Source: Atopobiaceae bacterium UBA5363 (GTDB lineage Bacteria; Actinomycetota; Coriobacteriia; Coriobacteriales; Atopobiaceae). From it: a stretch of 37,494 bases of DNA. The notes under the pieces were generated by a model. It was given only the letters and a program-made list of their open reading frames with translations. It was not told the origin of the DNA and made no database searches. The stretch covers positions 24,545 through 62,038 of the forward strand of contig DHPN01000021.1 in assembly GCA_002407925.1 (NCBI GenBank). The letters run 5' to 3'. This document shows, piece after piece, positions 7,890 through 15,598 of this stretch. Position 1 is the first letter of the stretch. Every line of letters begins with the position of its first letter. The position numbers and the translations under genes were made by a program.

Positions 7890-8798
7890 ATGCGCACAGA
7901 CTATCACGTTCACACGGAATTCTCGGATGACTCGGACTACCCACTCGAGTCCGTCTGCCACGACGCCTGCCGCCTTGGCCTAGACGAGATTTGCATCACT
8001 GACCATGTCGACTACGGCGTCAAAGTCGACGTGAGCCCGCTGGACGAGGGCGGCACGCTCTTTGACGGCAGCTACAGCTCAGATCCGTCGCGCTTCCCGA
8101 AAGACATCGAGGGAAATTTCTGCGTCAACGTCGACTATCAGCACTACTTCCCCGCCATCGCCGCCGCGCGCGAGCGCTGGGGCAGCGCTGCGCACGATTG
8201 GTGGGGAGGGCGCCTCACCGTGCGCTGCGGCCTTGAGTTCGGCGTGCAGACACACACCGCCGACGCCTTCCAGCGCCTGTTTGACGCACGGCAAGGCGAG
8301 CTGGACTTCGTCTTGCTCTCCTGCCACGAAATCGACGACAAGGAGTTCTGGTGCGGGGACTACCAGTCAGGCAAGGATCCTGAGAAGATAAGCGAGCGCT
8401 ATTATCAGGAAATCTTGCAGAGCCAGCGGCTCTACACCGACTACAGCTGCCTTGCGCACCTCGACGCGATAAAGCGCGACAACCCGAACGACCAGCGGCC
8501 CTTCCGGGCCTACCAGGACCTCGTGGCGGAGATCCTCAAGCGTGCCATCGCAGACGGCAAGGGCATAGAGGTCAACACCTCCTCCGTGCGCTACGGCCTG
8601 TCAGACTGGCAGCCTGAGCGCGCGATCCTCAAGCTCTACCGCGACCTTGGCGGGCGCATAGTCACCGTTGGCAGCGACTCGCACAAGCCGTCCCATCTCG
8701 GCTCGTACCTCTCCCAGGCGACAGACCTCCTGCGTAGCCTCGGCTTCCCTGGCATCTGCACCTTCTCGCATATGCAGCCGGAGCTCCACAGATTCTGA
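7890..8798 (+). CDS. hisK: Histidinol-phosphatase, PHP family (HisK type)
   Basis: A 302-residue PHP-fold phosphatase of the HisK/HisJ kind, which removes phosphate from L-histidinol phosphate in histidine synthesis. Metal-binding motifs are DYHVHTEFSDDS (motif 1), ICITDHVDYG (motif 2), CGLEFGV, LLSCHEIDD, SCLAHLDAIKRDN and TVGSDSHKPSHLG. I place the start at ATG 7890, giving MRTDYHVHTEFS, because that is the usual N-terminus and an AGGGAGGG lies 11 bases upstream; ATG 7860 is also open in frame but has poor SD context. A weak promoter, TTCGCT 7817-7822, 18 bases, TAGAAT 7841-7846, could serve it. It is the only long plus-strand gene in the left half and no other his gene is present, so activity on another phosphoester is possible. 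Confidence 0.85.
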   Translation: MRTDYHVHTEFSDDSDYPLESVCHDACRLGLDEICITDHVDYGVKVDVSPLDEGGTLFDGSYSSDPSRFPKDIEGNFCVNVDYQHYFPAIAAARERWGSAAHDWWGGRLTVRCGLEFGVQTHTADAFQRLFDARQGELDFVLLSCHEIDDKEFWCGDYQSGKDPEKISERYYQEILQSQRLYTDYSCLAHLDAIKRDNPNDQRPFRAYQDLVAEILKRAIADGKGIEVNTSSVRYGLSDWQPERAILKLYRDLGGRIVTVGSDSHKPSHLGSYLSQATDLLRSLGFPGICTFSHMQPELHRF

Positions 8799-8835
8799 GC
8801 TACGGCCCACATAAGCGGCTGGCCTGGCTGCCCTT

Positions 8836-10656
8836 TTAGCTGTTGTCCTCTTCGCCCACGCGCAGCACCGCGAGAAACGCCTCCTGCGGAACCTCGACTC
8901 GGCCGAGGGTCTTCATGCGCTTCTTGCCTTCCTTTTGCTTCTCCAGCAACTTGCGCTTGCGAGAGATATCCCCGCCGTAGCACTTCGCGAGGACATCCTT
9001 GCGCCGGGCGCGCACCGTCGAGCGGCTGATCACGCGTCCGCCCACAACGCCTTGTATTGGTACCTCGAAAAGCTGTTGGGGGATGAGCTCCTTGAGCTTA
9101 TCGCACAGGCCGCGGGCCAGCTCGTAGGCCTTGTCACGATGCACGATGAACGACAACGCGTCGACCTCCTCCCCGGCAAGTAGGATGTCGAGCTTCACCA
9201 AATCCGACGTACGATACTCGTCGAACTCGTAGTCAAGGGAGGCGAAACCCTTCGTGCGGCTCTTGAGCTGGTCGAAGTAGTCGAGGATGAGCTCTGAGAG
9301 CGGCATCTCCCAGTGCATCTCGACTGTCTTGTCAGAGAGGTAGACCATGTCCTTGAAGACGCCGCGATGTTCGACGCTCAGGTCCATGACGGCGCCTACG
9401 TAACTCGCCGGGACGATGACTTGAGCCTTGAGGAACGGCTCCTCGATGTGATCAATGCGCGAGGGGCTCGGCAGCTGCTGCGGGCTGGTGAGCTCCTGCA
9501 TCGTATGGTCCGTGAGGTAGACGTGGTAGTCGACCGACGGGCTCGTCGCAATCAGGTCAAGGCCGAACTCGCGCTCTAGGCGTTCTTTGACGACCTCCAT
9601 GTGAAGCAGCCCCAGAAAGCCGACGCGAAAGCCGAAGCCCAGCGCCACCGACGTCTCCGGCTCCCATGTCAGCGAGGGGTCGTTAACACGGAGCTTCTCA
9701 AGCGAGCTGCGCAGGTTTTCGTATTCCTTGTTGTCTATGGGAAACAGCCCCGTAAAGACCATTGGCTTGGCTTCGCGATAGCCTGGCAGAGGCTCCTTGC
9801 AGGGCCTTTCGGCATAGGTGAGCGTGTCTCCGACCTTCACGTCAGCCGGGTCCTTAAGACCGGTGACCACATAGCCGACCTCGCCCACCCCGAGCTCGGG
9901 AAGGGCCGTCTCAAGCGGTCGCTTGCAGCCGACCTCTTCCACCAAGAACTCATCGCCCAGGGCCATCATCTGCAGGCGCTGGCCAGCTTTTATCTTGCCG
10001 TCGAAGACGCGCACGGTCGCCACGACACCTCGATAGGCGTCGAAATATGAGTCTAAAATAAGCGCGCGCAAGGGAGCCGCGGCCTCACCTTGGGGCGGAC
10101 GTATCAGATAGACGATGGATTCCAGAAGCTCATGGATGCCCTGTCCGGTCTTTCCCGAGACGAGCACCGCATCATCGGCAGGGATCGCAAGGGCGTCTTC
10201 GATCTCCGCCTTGACCTGCTCGGGTTGAGCCGATGGCAGGTCAATCTTGTTGATCGCAGGGACGATGTCAAGGTTCGCGTTCATGGCGAGGTTGGCATTC
10301 GACACGGTCTGGGCCTCGACCCCTTGAGTCGCGTCAACGACCAGGACCGCGCCCTCGCAGGCGGCAAGCGATCTGCTTACCTCGTAGGAAAAGTCGACAT
10401 GGCCCGGGGTGTCTATGAGATTGAGCGTATAGGTGTCGCCATCGTCGGCATGGTAGAGGACCCGCACGGCATTTGACTTGATCGTGATGCCGCGCTCCTT
10501 TTCGATGTCCATAGAATCGAGCATCTGGGCGGACAGGTCACGCTCCTTTACCGTATGGGTAAACTCCAAGATGCGATCGGATATCGTCGACTTGCCGTGG
10601 TCAATGTGGGCTATGATGCTGAAGTTGCGTATGTGTGATGTGTCAGTGGTAAGCAT
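8836..10656 (-). CDS. lepA: Elongation factor 4 (LepA), translational GTPase
   Basis: Full-length EF4, 606 residues, the usual family length. LepA acts on the ribosome in initiation/biogenesis and back-translocation. Visible motifs are AHIDHGKST (G1), ERGITIK (G2), DTPGHVDF (G3) and NKIDLP (G4), then domain II, the EF-G-like domains III and V, and the LepA-specific C-terminal domain ending SRKRKLLEKQKEGKKRMK. The ATG at 10656 gives MLTTDTSHIRNFSIIAHIDHGKST, the expected start. No SD is seen before it; instead TATTAT ends 7 bases upstream, so the transcript may be leaderless. It is divergent from rpsT and convergent with hisK (37 bases apart, no convincing terminator seen between them). Confidence 0.97.
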   Translation of the reverse strand: MLTTDTSHIRNFSIIAHIDHGKSTISDRILEFTHTVKERDLSAQMLDSMDIEKERGITIKSNAVRVLYHADDGDTYTLNLIDTPGHVDFSYEVSRSLAACEGAVLVVDATQGVEAQTVSNANLAMNANLDIVPAINKIDLPSAQPEQVKAEIEDALAIPADDAVLVSGKTGQGIHELLESIVYLIRPPQGEAAAPLRALILDSYFDAYRGVVATVRVFDGKIKAGQRLQMMALGDEFLVEEVGCKRPLETALPELGVGEVGYVVTGLKDPADVKVGDTLTYAERPCKEPLPGYREAKPMVFTGLFPIDNKEYENLRSSLEKLRVNDPSLTWEPETSVALGFGFRVGFLGLLHMEVVKERLEREFGLDLIATSPSVDYHVYLTDHTMQELTSPQQLPSPSRIDHIEEPFLKAQVIVPASYVGAVMDLSVEHRGVFKDMVYLSDKTVEMHWEMPLSELILDYFDQLKSRTKGFASLDYEFDEYRTSDLVKLDILLAGEEVDALSFIVHRDKAYELARGLCDKLKELIPQQLFEVPIQGVVGGRVISRSTVRARRKDVLAKCYGGDISRKRKLLEKQKEGKKRMKTLGRVEVPQEAFLAVLRVGEEDNS

Positions 10657-10663
10657 GCCTACG

Positions 10664-10669
10664 ATAATA
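10664..10669 (-). promoter_or_regulatory. Candidate -10 element of lepA (possible leaderless transcript)
   Basis: TATTAT on the minus strand matches the TATAAT consensus in five of six positions and lies 7 bases before the lepA ATG, so transcription would begin at or next to the start codon. A matching -35 is not obvious. The absence of an SD in front of lepA supports the idea. Confidence 0.4.
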
Positions 10670-10688
10670 CCCTAGTGGCCATGCAAAA

Positions 10689-10697
10689 TGCTATACT
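10689..10697 (+). promoter_or_regulatory. Candidate extended -10 promoter of rpsT
   Basis: TG-C-TATACT is an extended -10 element. It would start a leader of nearly 90 bases ahead of the rpsT GTG. A nearby TTGACT at 10705 looks like a -35 but lacks a -10 at the right distance. Confidence 0.45.
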
Positions 10698-10791
10698 TTG
10701 CACGTTGACTCCCGCTTGGCCATCCCACAGGCTAGGCGTCGCTTGTCTCAAAGAATAGGTTTCACAAGACAGGATCCGAAAGGAACGACAC

Positions 10792-11055
10792 GTGGCAAAC
10801 ATCAAGTCTCAAAAGAAGCGCATCATCACCGCTGAGAGGGCTCGTCAGCACAACAAGGCTGTTCGCTCTGAGCTCAAAACGTATGTGAAGAAGGTTCACA
10901 TCGCCGTCGATGGGGGCAACAAGGAGGAGGCGCGTGCCGCCGCAAATCTGGTGTGCCGCAAGCTCGACAAGGCAGCCTCCAAGGGAATCATCCACAAGAA
11001 TCAGGCAGCAGAGCGCAAGTCAGGCGTTCAAAACCTCGTGAACTCAATAGCGTAG
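10792..11055 (+). CDS. rpsT: Small ribosomal subunit protein bS20
   Basis: The 87-residue primary 16S rRNA-binding protein of the 30S body. The sequence is typical: MANIKSQKKRIITAERARQ at the N-terminus, a Lys/Arg-rich helical body, VDGGNKEEARAAANL, and the conserved C-terminal block KGIIHKNQAAERKS. It starts with GTG, preceded by GAAAGGA at a 7-base spacing. It is transcribed alone on the plus strand, divergent from lepA and convergent with holA, and ends in a strong terminator. The long leader could allow feedback control by S20, as known in E. coli, but no specific binding structure was identified. Confidence 0.97.
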   Translation: MANIKSQKKRIITAERARQHNKAVRSELKTYVKKVHIAVDGGNKEEARAAANLVCRKLDKAASKGIIHKNQAAERKSGVQNLVNSIA

Positions 11056-11091
11056 AGCCATCGTCTCTTTTCTGTGCCCTTATGTGCAACC

Positions 11092-11128
11092 AGGCCTCGT
11101 GGTGCATGAGCGCGGGGCCTTTGTTTTT
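11092..11128 (+). terminator. Rho-independent terminator of rpsT
   Basis: A 10-bp stem, AGGCCTCGTG at 11092-11101 pairing with CGCGGGGCCT at 11111-11120 (two G-U pairs), encloses a 9-base loop and is followed by TTGTTTTT. It lies 37 bases after the rpsT stop and before the convergent holA stop. The opposite strand has no T tail, so it should act only on rpsT. Confidence 0.85.
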
Positions 11129-11146
11129 GCCTCAAATCGCCTCTGA

Positions 11147-11155
11147 AGCCGCATG
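11147..11155 (+). repeat. Copy of the AGCCGCATG motif between rpsT and holA
   Basis: Exact copy of the nine-base motif, extended to AGCCGCATGC. It sits between the rpsT terminator and the holA stop codon, in non-coding DNA. Confidence 0.4.
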
Positions 11156-11169
11156 CCTTCCCGTATGTC

Positions 11170-12150
11170 TCAGTCGCTTCCGACGCCGCAGATTTCCAGC
11201 ATGAGCAAGGTGAAGGCAGTGTTAGGGTCCTTGCCGTTTTTAAGGTCACGCTCGCAGCGCGCACTTGACGCAAGCGCCTGTCGGAGATCCGCGTCAGTGA
11301 AGCCTTGAGCCCACCTCAGGTGGTTTTTCAGCTGCCAGCTCTGTTTGCCCAAGGTTTCGGCAAGCTCAGACGCGCTCCCCCTAGCTGCAAGCGAACGGGC
11401 GCAGATGAGCTCACGCAAACGGGTGACGACAAGCGCAGTGAGGGCTATTTGCGACGGAGCGGACATCAGCCGATAAAGAGAGAGGGCACGTCGGGCGTCA
11501 CGCGCGCAGAGCTCATCGAGCAAATACCATGGCTTCACTTCAGCTGTGCGGGCAATGTGCTGTTCGACGTCTGCCTTTGTCACCTGCTTGGTCGCGCAGC
11601 AGATTGCAGCAAGTGTCTTGACCTGCGCATCAAGCATGGTTGTAGACTCCCCTACGCGCGCAATGAGCTCTTGCGCAGCATCTTGGTCTATCACGACGTC
11701 ATGCACTTTGCCCATTTTTGCAACTGTCGCAGGCAGCTCCCAACGCTTCTTTGCCTTGCAGTCCACGATGGCGCGCGGCCCGACTTTGGCGACGGCCTTG
11801 TAAAGGCGGGTGTTGCGCGCGAGCTTCTCTGCCACCAGGCAGAGCGTACAACCAGGGTTGGGGTCTGAGAGGTAGCTGACAAGCGCTTCAGAAACCGCCT
11901 TCGAAAGGTGGTCTGCGCTGTAGATGATCACGATGCGTGGCCCGTCACCCAAAGGAATCGTATTGAGCGAGGCAAGGAGATTCTCCGGGACAAGCTCGGA
12001 GCTCGCCTCAAGCTCGTCAAGGTTGAAGACGGCAAGGCTGGGCTCTAGGCGGCCCTTCAGCCTCACAACCGCCTCCTTTCGCATGAGCTCGTTCTCACCT
12101 ACGATTAGATAGGCTGCTAGCAATGGCGCTGCTTTTTTTCGCGTGGACAT
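11170..12150 (-). CDS. holA: DNA polymerase III delta subunit
   Basis: The clamp-loader delta subunit, which opens the beta sliding clamp. The 326 residues match the family. Its AAA+-like N-terminal part starts LLAAYLIVGENELMRKEAV, with FNLDELEAS, LLASLNTIPLGDGPRIVII and ADHLSKAVSEALVSYL. The middle region has KPWYLLDELCARDARRAL, and the C-terminal collar helices contain LRELICARS, AETLGKQSWQLKNHLRWAQGF and AFTLLMLEICG. A GGGAGG lies about 10 bases before the ATG. It follows comEC after a 122-base gap, the common comEA-comEC-holA order, and is convergent with rpsT. A run of seven A near codon 5 is in frame and does not disrupt it. Confidence 0.93.
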   Translation of the reverse strand: MSTRKKAAPLLAAYLIVGENELMRKEAVVRLKGRLEPSLAVFNLDELEASSELVPENLLASLNTIPLGDGPRIVIIYSADHLSKAVSEALVSYLSDPNPGCTLCLVAEKLARNTRLYKAVAKVGPRAIVDCKAKKRWELPATVAKMGKVHDVVIDQDAAQELIARVGESTTMLDAQVKTLAAICCATKQVTKADVEQHIARTAEVKPWYLLDELCARDARRALSLYRLMSAPSQIALTALVVTRLRELICARSLAARGSASELAETLGKQSWQLKNHLRWAQGFTDADLRQALASSARCERDLKNGKDPNTAFTLLMLEICGVGSD

Positions 12151-12272
12151 AAGGCTGCTTCCTCCCTCTCCATAGTACGCCGCAGTGCTTTGGCCATCTC
12201 ATGCAATTTTCATCACCAGGTGTGTTAAGGGGAGATCTCAACGATCGTCAGGTACAAAGGGAAGCAAGCTTC

Positions 12273-14672
12273 TCATCTCTGGAAAGAGATGTGCGGTCCC
12301 TTGCTGGACGGCTCGACGCTGATATCACCATGGTCAATCGTACAGAAAAAGCTTGATCCGACGCCCTGGAGGATCTGTGTGCACTCAGCTGCAGGATGGC
12401 CATAGGCATTGTCCTTCCCGGCACTTGCCACAGAAACCTCAGGATCCAAAGCAGCCGCTTCTTCAGCGCTGACGGAGACGCTTGACCCGTGGTGACCGAC
12501 CTTGAGAAAGTCGACATCTCCCACATCTCGGGCCCTGAGCACTTGGGCTGTCTGGTCCCTCTCTGCGTCTCCCGTCAGCAAGGCGTCAAGCGTCGACCCG
12601 CCACCGCCTTCGAATCGAGCGTTCAGCTCAACCGAGTCGGCGTTGTCCTCTCCTGTGACGGGGGCCCTCGGCCACACGACCTCAAGCGAGAAGCGCCCCA
12701 CTTGAAGCTTGTCCTTGTAGGAAAGCTCTTCTGCGTCCGCAAAGGTCAGCTGGGTGATGACTTGTGAGAGGCTGCTTGGCAAGCAGCCTGCGACACCTTC
12801 GGCAACCAGCACGCGGCCGCAGGGAAGCGTCCCCACAAGCTCCCCCACCCCTCCGACATGGTCGTCATGGAGATGTGTCAGCACAACGGCGTCAAGATGG
12901 TAGACGTGCTCGCGACCTAGTGCCTCAACAATGGTTCCCTTCGGACCGGTGTCAACCAAGATTGCCGAAGGGCCATCCTGCACGAGCACCGCGTCGCCTT
13001 GCCCGACATCAAGCACCACAATGCGCGCCGGCGCGAACCAACGCCAGCGCACGAAGAGCGCAAGGAGCACGGTACAGACGACGCTTGCGCTTGTGAGCAA
13101 GGCACGCCTATCGACGCGAGGCCACCAGATGACCATGGCAGCCAACGCGAGCGTAGTGGCCGCCCAAAGGAAAGAGCTCGAGGCTTGCACGGCAATACTA
13201 ACCAGCGGGAGTCCCATAAGCCCCCTGACAATGAGGAGGATGGCGCTGGCGACAGCATCGCAGCCAATGAGGAGAATGCCTGCCTGCGGCATCAAGCAGA
13301 CAGCTATCACAGCAACCGAGCCTACCCCAATGAGAGTTGTGAAGGGCAGCGCAAGCAGCACATTGGCAAGAGGGGCGACAACGGAGAGCTTTCCAAACGC
13401 CGGTATGACAAGAGGCAGGGTTATCAGCTGCGCCACCAACGCCGCCGCCAGCGCAGAGCGGAGCTCTTTATGAAGACTCACGACATGCCTTGGCAGACGC
13501 ACCCGTCCTGTCATGCGGCTATGGTGGGAAAAAAGCACTTGCAGCACATATGACAGATAAGAAGACAGTAAGCAAAGACCGACCACAGATGCGACAGACA
13601 GGGCAAAGCCAAGCTGGCTTGGGGCTCCAGGATCAAAGAGCGCCATGACAAGGGCCACGAGGCAAACCGATGAGAGCGCATAGGACCTCCTGCCGATAAG
13701 CTCCGAGGTTGCGGCGGCACAGGCCATCATCCATGACCTGACAGCGCTCAGCGGAAGGCCACAGCACAAGACGAACATGCCTGCGCATCCGAGCACGATG
13801 GCCAACCGCAGGCCTCTGCGCAGGCGCAGGCGCTGCGTGCATCCCTGCACAATGCTGGCAACCACGGCGATATGGCTCCCTGAGACGGCTATGAGATGCG
13901 CCACGCCGCAAGAGGAGAACATGGTTTCAAGCCCTAGCTCCTTCATTGGACTGCGGTAGCCGCAAACACAGCCTGCGAGCAGGGCGCGTGCTGAGCTCGC
14001 TTGGGGCTCGATAGCCGTCAGCGCCTCATCGCGAAGATCAATGGCAAAGCTTAAAGGAGTATCAGTGCGCTCCTGGGACAGGATGTGCACGGCTTGGACG
14101 GTCCCCCAAACGCCTTGGGATCTGCTCGTGCGGCCCCATTCGTCATTTGAGTTTTGCTCGAAGCGCCCCACGACGCTCAGCACCTGGCCATAACGCAGTT
14201 CTTGGCCCAAGGACAACCATATGTCACCTTCAATTCCAACCTCGTTTGTCGCCCTCGCCTTGCAGCGAAAGCCGTAGCGCGTCTTCGAACTGTCCTCAAC
14301 GACGCTCAGGCGCCACCGGGAGACTGGCGTTCGCTTCAAGGCCTGCGTAAAAGATGCGCCTTGCATGAGAAAGATCGAGACAATAAAAAGGCCCAAGCAA
14401 AAGGCAAAAAGCAGAAGGAGCCCCATTACAGGGAGGCTGGCCGCGGCGGATCCTCGCTTGCTTTTTGCCGCCTCCCTCCGCATGAGGCGCACGGCGAGCC
14501 CCGCACAGAGCAGGGCTGCGACAAGGGAGGCTAGAGAGAGGCGACTTGCAGACTCGCCACTCATCTCAAAAGGGATGAGCTGCTTAGCTGCCTGCTCGCT
14601 GACAAGCAGCGCGACCAGCGCATAGAAGGAGACGGGCAGAGCCGGACGGCACGGCAGGCTTGGCTCATACAC
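12273..14672 (-). CDS. comEC: ComEC/Rec2 family competence protein (DNA uptake channel)
   Basis: The polytopic protein forming the inner-membrane channel for single-stranded DNA uptake. The N-terminal part has several hydrophobic segments, then an OB-like soluble domain (EVGIEGDIWLSLGQELRYGQVL), the Competence domain (CGVAHLIAVSGSHIAVVASIV) with many membrane helices, and a C-terminal metallo-beta-lactamase-like domain: LDVGQGDAVLV, VVLTHLHDDHVGGVGEL, LLTGDAERDQT, FLKVGHHGSSVS. The zinc-type THLHDDH motif is intact. I start at GTG 14672 (799 residues), 6 bases after AAAGGTG and overlapping comEA by 8 bases; the frame is open to 14747 but the extra residues lack family character. No frameshift is seen, so it appears functional. 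Confidence 0.93.
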   Translation of the reverse strand: MYEPSLPCRPALPVSFYALVALLVSEQAAKQLIPFEMSGESASRLSLASLVAALLCAGLAVRLMRREAAKSKRGSAAASLPVMGLLLLFAFCLGLFIVSIFLMQGASFTQALKRTPVSRWRLSVVEDSSKTRYGFRCKARATNEVGIEGDIWLSLGQELRYGQVLSVVGRFEQNSNDEWGRTSRSQGVWGTVQAVHILSQERTDTPLSFAIDLRDEALTAIEPQASSARALLAGCVCGYRSPMKELGLETMFSSCGVAHLIAVSGSHIAVVASIVQGCTQRLRLRRGLRLAIVLGCAGMFVLCCGLPLSAVRSWMMACAAATSELIGRRSYALSSVCLVALVMALFDPGAPSQLGFALSVASVVGLCLLSSYLSYVLQVLFSHHSRMTGRVRLPRHVVSLHKELRSALAAALVAQLITLPLVIPAFGKLSVVAPLANVLLALPFTTLIGVGSVAVIAVCLMPQAGILLIGCDAVASAILLIVRGLMGLPLVSIAVQASSSFLWAATTLALAAMVIWWPRVDRRALLTSASVVCTVLLALFVRWRWFAPARIVVLDVGQGDAVLVQDGPSAILVDTGPKGTIVEALGREHVYHLDAVVLTHLHDDHVGGVGELVGTLPCGRVLVAEGVAGCLPSSLSQVITQLTFADAEELSYKDKLQVGRFSLEVVWPRAPVTGEDNADSVELNARFEGGGGSTLDALLTGDAERDQTAQVLRARDVGDVDFLKVGHHGSSVSVSAEEAAALDPEVSVASAGKDNAYGHPAAECTQILQGVGSSFFCTIDHGDISVEPSSKGPHISFQR

Positions 14673-15387
14673 AGATGTCACCTTTGATCTTCTCGAACTT
14701 CTTCTCGCCGATGCCTGTGACGCGCATGATATCTTCAATAGAGGCAAAGGACCCGTTTTGCTCGCGGTCTTCTATGATTGCCTTTGCTGTCGCTTCGCCA
14801 ACGCCGGATAGCGTTTGAAGGTCTGCCGAGCCAGCCGTATTGATGTTTACCTTAGATGAGCCGGATGACGCAGAGCTCGACACAGCAGAGTCCGCCGGAG
14901 CCGCTTGCAGGACTTCTCCTTGGTGGGGTACATAGATCTTCTGTCCGTCCGAGAGCAGCTCGGCGAGGTTCAAAGACGAGGTGTCGGCCTCAGCCGTCAG
15001 ACCGTTTGCCATCGAGACCGCATCACGTACGCGCGGCTGCTCGATAGACAGCTCGTAAACGCCGGGCAAGGCGACGGCCCCCTCGACGTCAACCACGATG
15101 GTTGGGACGTCTCGAGCCTGCGACCCGCTGCCCCCGTCTGCCCCCTGCGCCCTTTGCGCGGAGGAGGCTGCCTGTGGCGATGCCTCGGCTGCTGCATCCG
15201 CCACGCTTCCGCTGGCGTCGCGCTCTATAACAAAGCCAGATGGGCTCAAAGCCCAGAGGCTTGAGGCCACGGCCACGGCAGCCATCACGACACCGCAGGC
15301 AATGAGCAAACGATGCTTCGTGCGAAGGCCGAGACGCCTCAGAAGCCTGTGTGAGGAGCCAGGCAGACCAGATCTGCGTTGAGCCAT
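14665..15387 (-). CDS. comEA: ComEA-like DNA-binding competence protein
   Basis: The membrane-anchored double-stranded-DNA receptor of natural transformation. A basic N-terminus (residues 1-26) precedes one transmembrane helix (LLIACGVVMAAVAVASSLWAL). A low-complexity Ala/Ser/Gly linker follows, then an SLBB domain (IVVDVEGAVALPGVYELS ... LLSDGQKIYVPHQGE), a Ser-rich linker, and a helix-hairpin-helix pair (KVNINTAGSADLQTLSGVGEATAKAII; IMRVTGIGEKKFEKIKG). I choose ATG 15387 rather than 15393 because AGGGAG then lies 6 bases away; with 15393 there would be no spacer. It is the first gene of comEA-comEC. The upstream 205-base gap holds no gene; TTGGCT, 17 bases, TAGCAG on the minus strand is a poor promoter candidate. 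Confidence 0.93.
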   Translation of the reverse strand: MAQRRSGLPGSSHRLLRRLGLRTKHRLLIACGVVMAAVAVASSLWALSPSGFVIERDASGSVADAAAEASPQAASSAQRAQGADGGSGSQARDVPTIVVDVEGAVALPGVYELSIEQPRVRDAVSMANGLTAEADTSSLNLAELLSDGQKIYVPHQGEVLQAAPADSAVSSSASSGSSKVNINTAGSADLQTLSGVGEATAKAIIEDREQNGSFASIEDIMRVTGIGEKKFEKIKGDICV

Positions 15388-15491
15388 TGCCATCTCCCTA
15401 TGATGAATTCAATCTTTTCCACCATAGTGAGCGCCTGCTAGCGCCATGTGAGGCTCAAGCCAAGTTCGCCTTGATGATTGCCTGCATGCAG

Positions 15492-15500
15492 CATGCGGCT
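15492..15500 (-). repeat. Copy of the AGCCGCATG motif upstream of comEA
   Basis: Exact copy, reading TAGCCGCATGC on the minus strand, inside the 205-base region between thiI and comEA. Two GCATGC palindromes occur in tandem here (15484-15489 and 15491-15496). Nothing else recognisable is in this gap. Confidence 0.4.
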
Positions 15501-15598
15501 ATCTTGGCGATCAGCCGTCCCCCCGTGCAAACATGCTGCATCCTATCTGTCATGCGCCCATAGTCGCGCAGATATGAGCGGCATTGGCCTCTGCAAGA

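Noticed and set aside
8799..8835. Possible terminator between the convergent hisK and lepA genes
   Set aside because: Only 3-4 bp stems can be drawn (GGCC/GGCC, GGC/GCC) even though CTTTT follows; not strong enough to call.
10705..10733. TTGACT as -35 for rpsT
   Set aside because: At a 17-base distance the -10 would be CAGGCT, which is far from consensus; the extended -10 at 10689-10697 is better.
12125..12150. Run of seven A near the start of holA as a programmed frameshift or broken start
   Set aside because: The frame is intact through the run and the protein is full length; no alternative product is evident.
12274..12291. Perfect 7-bp hairpin CATCTCT/AGAGATG across the comEC stop codon
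   Set aside because: It has no T run after it, so it is not a convincing terminator; it could be chance within the last codons.
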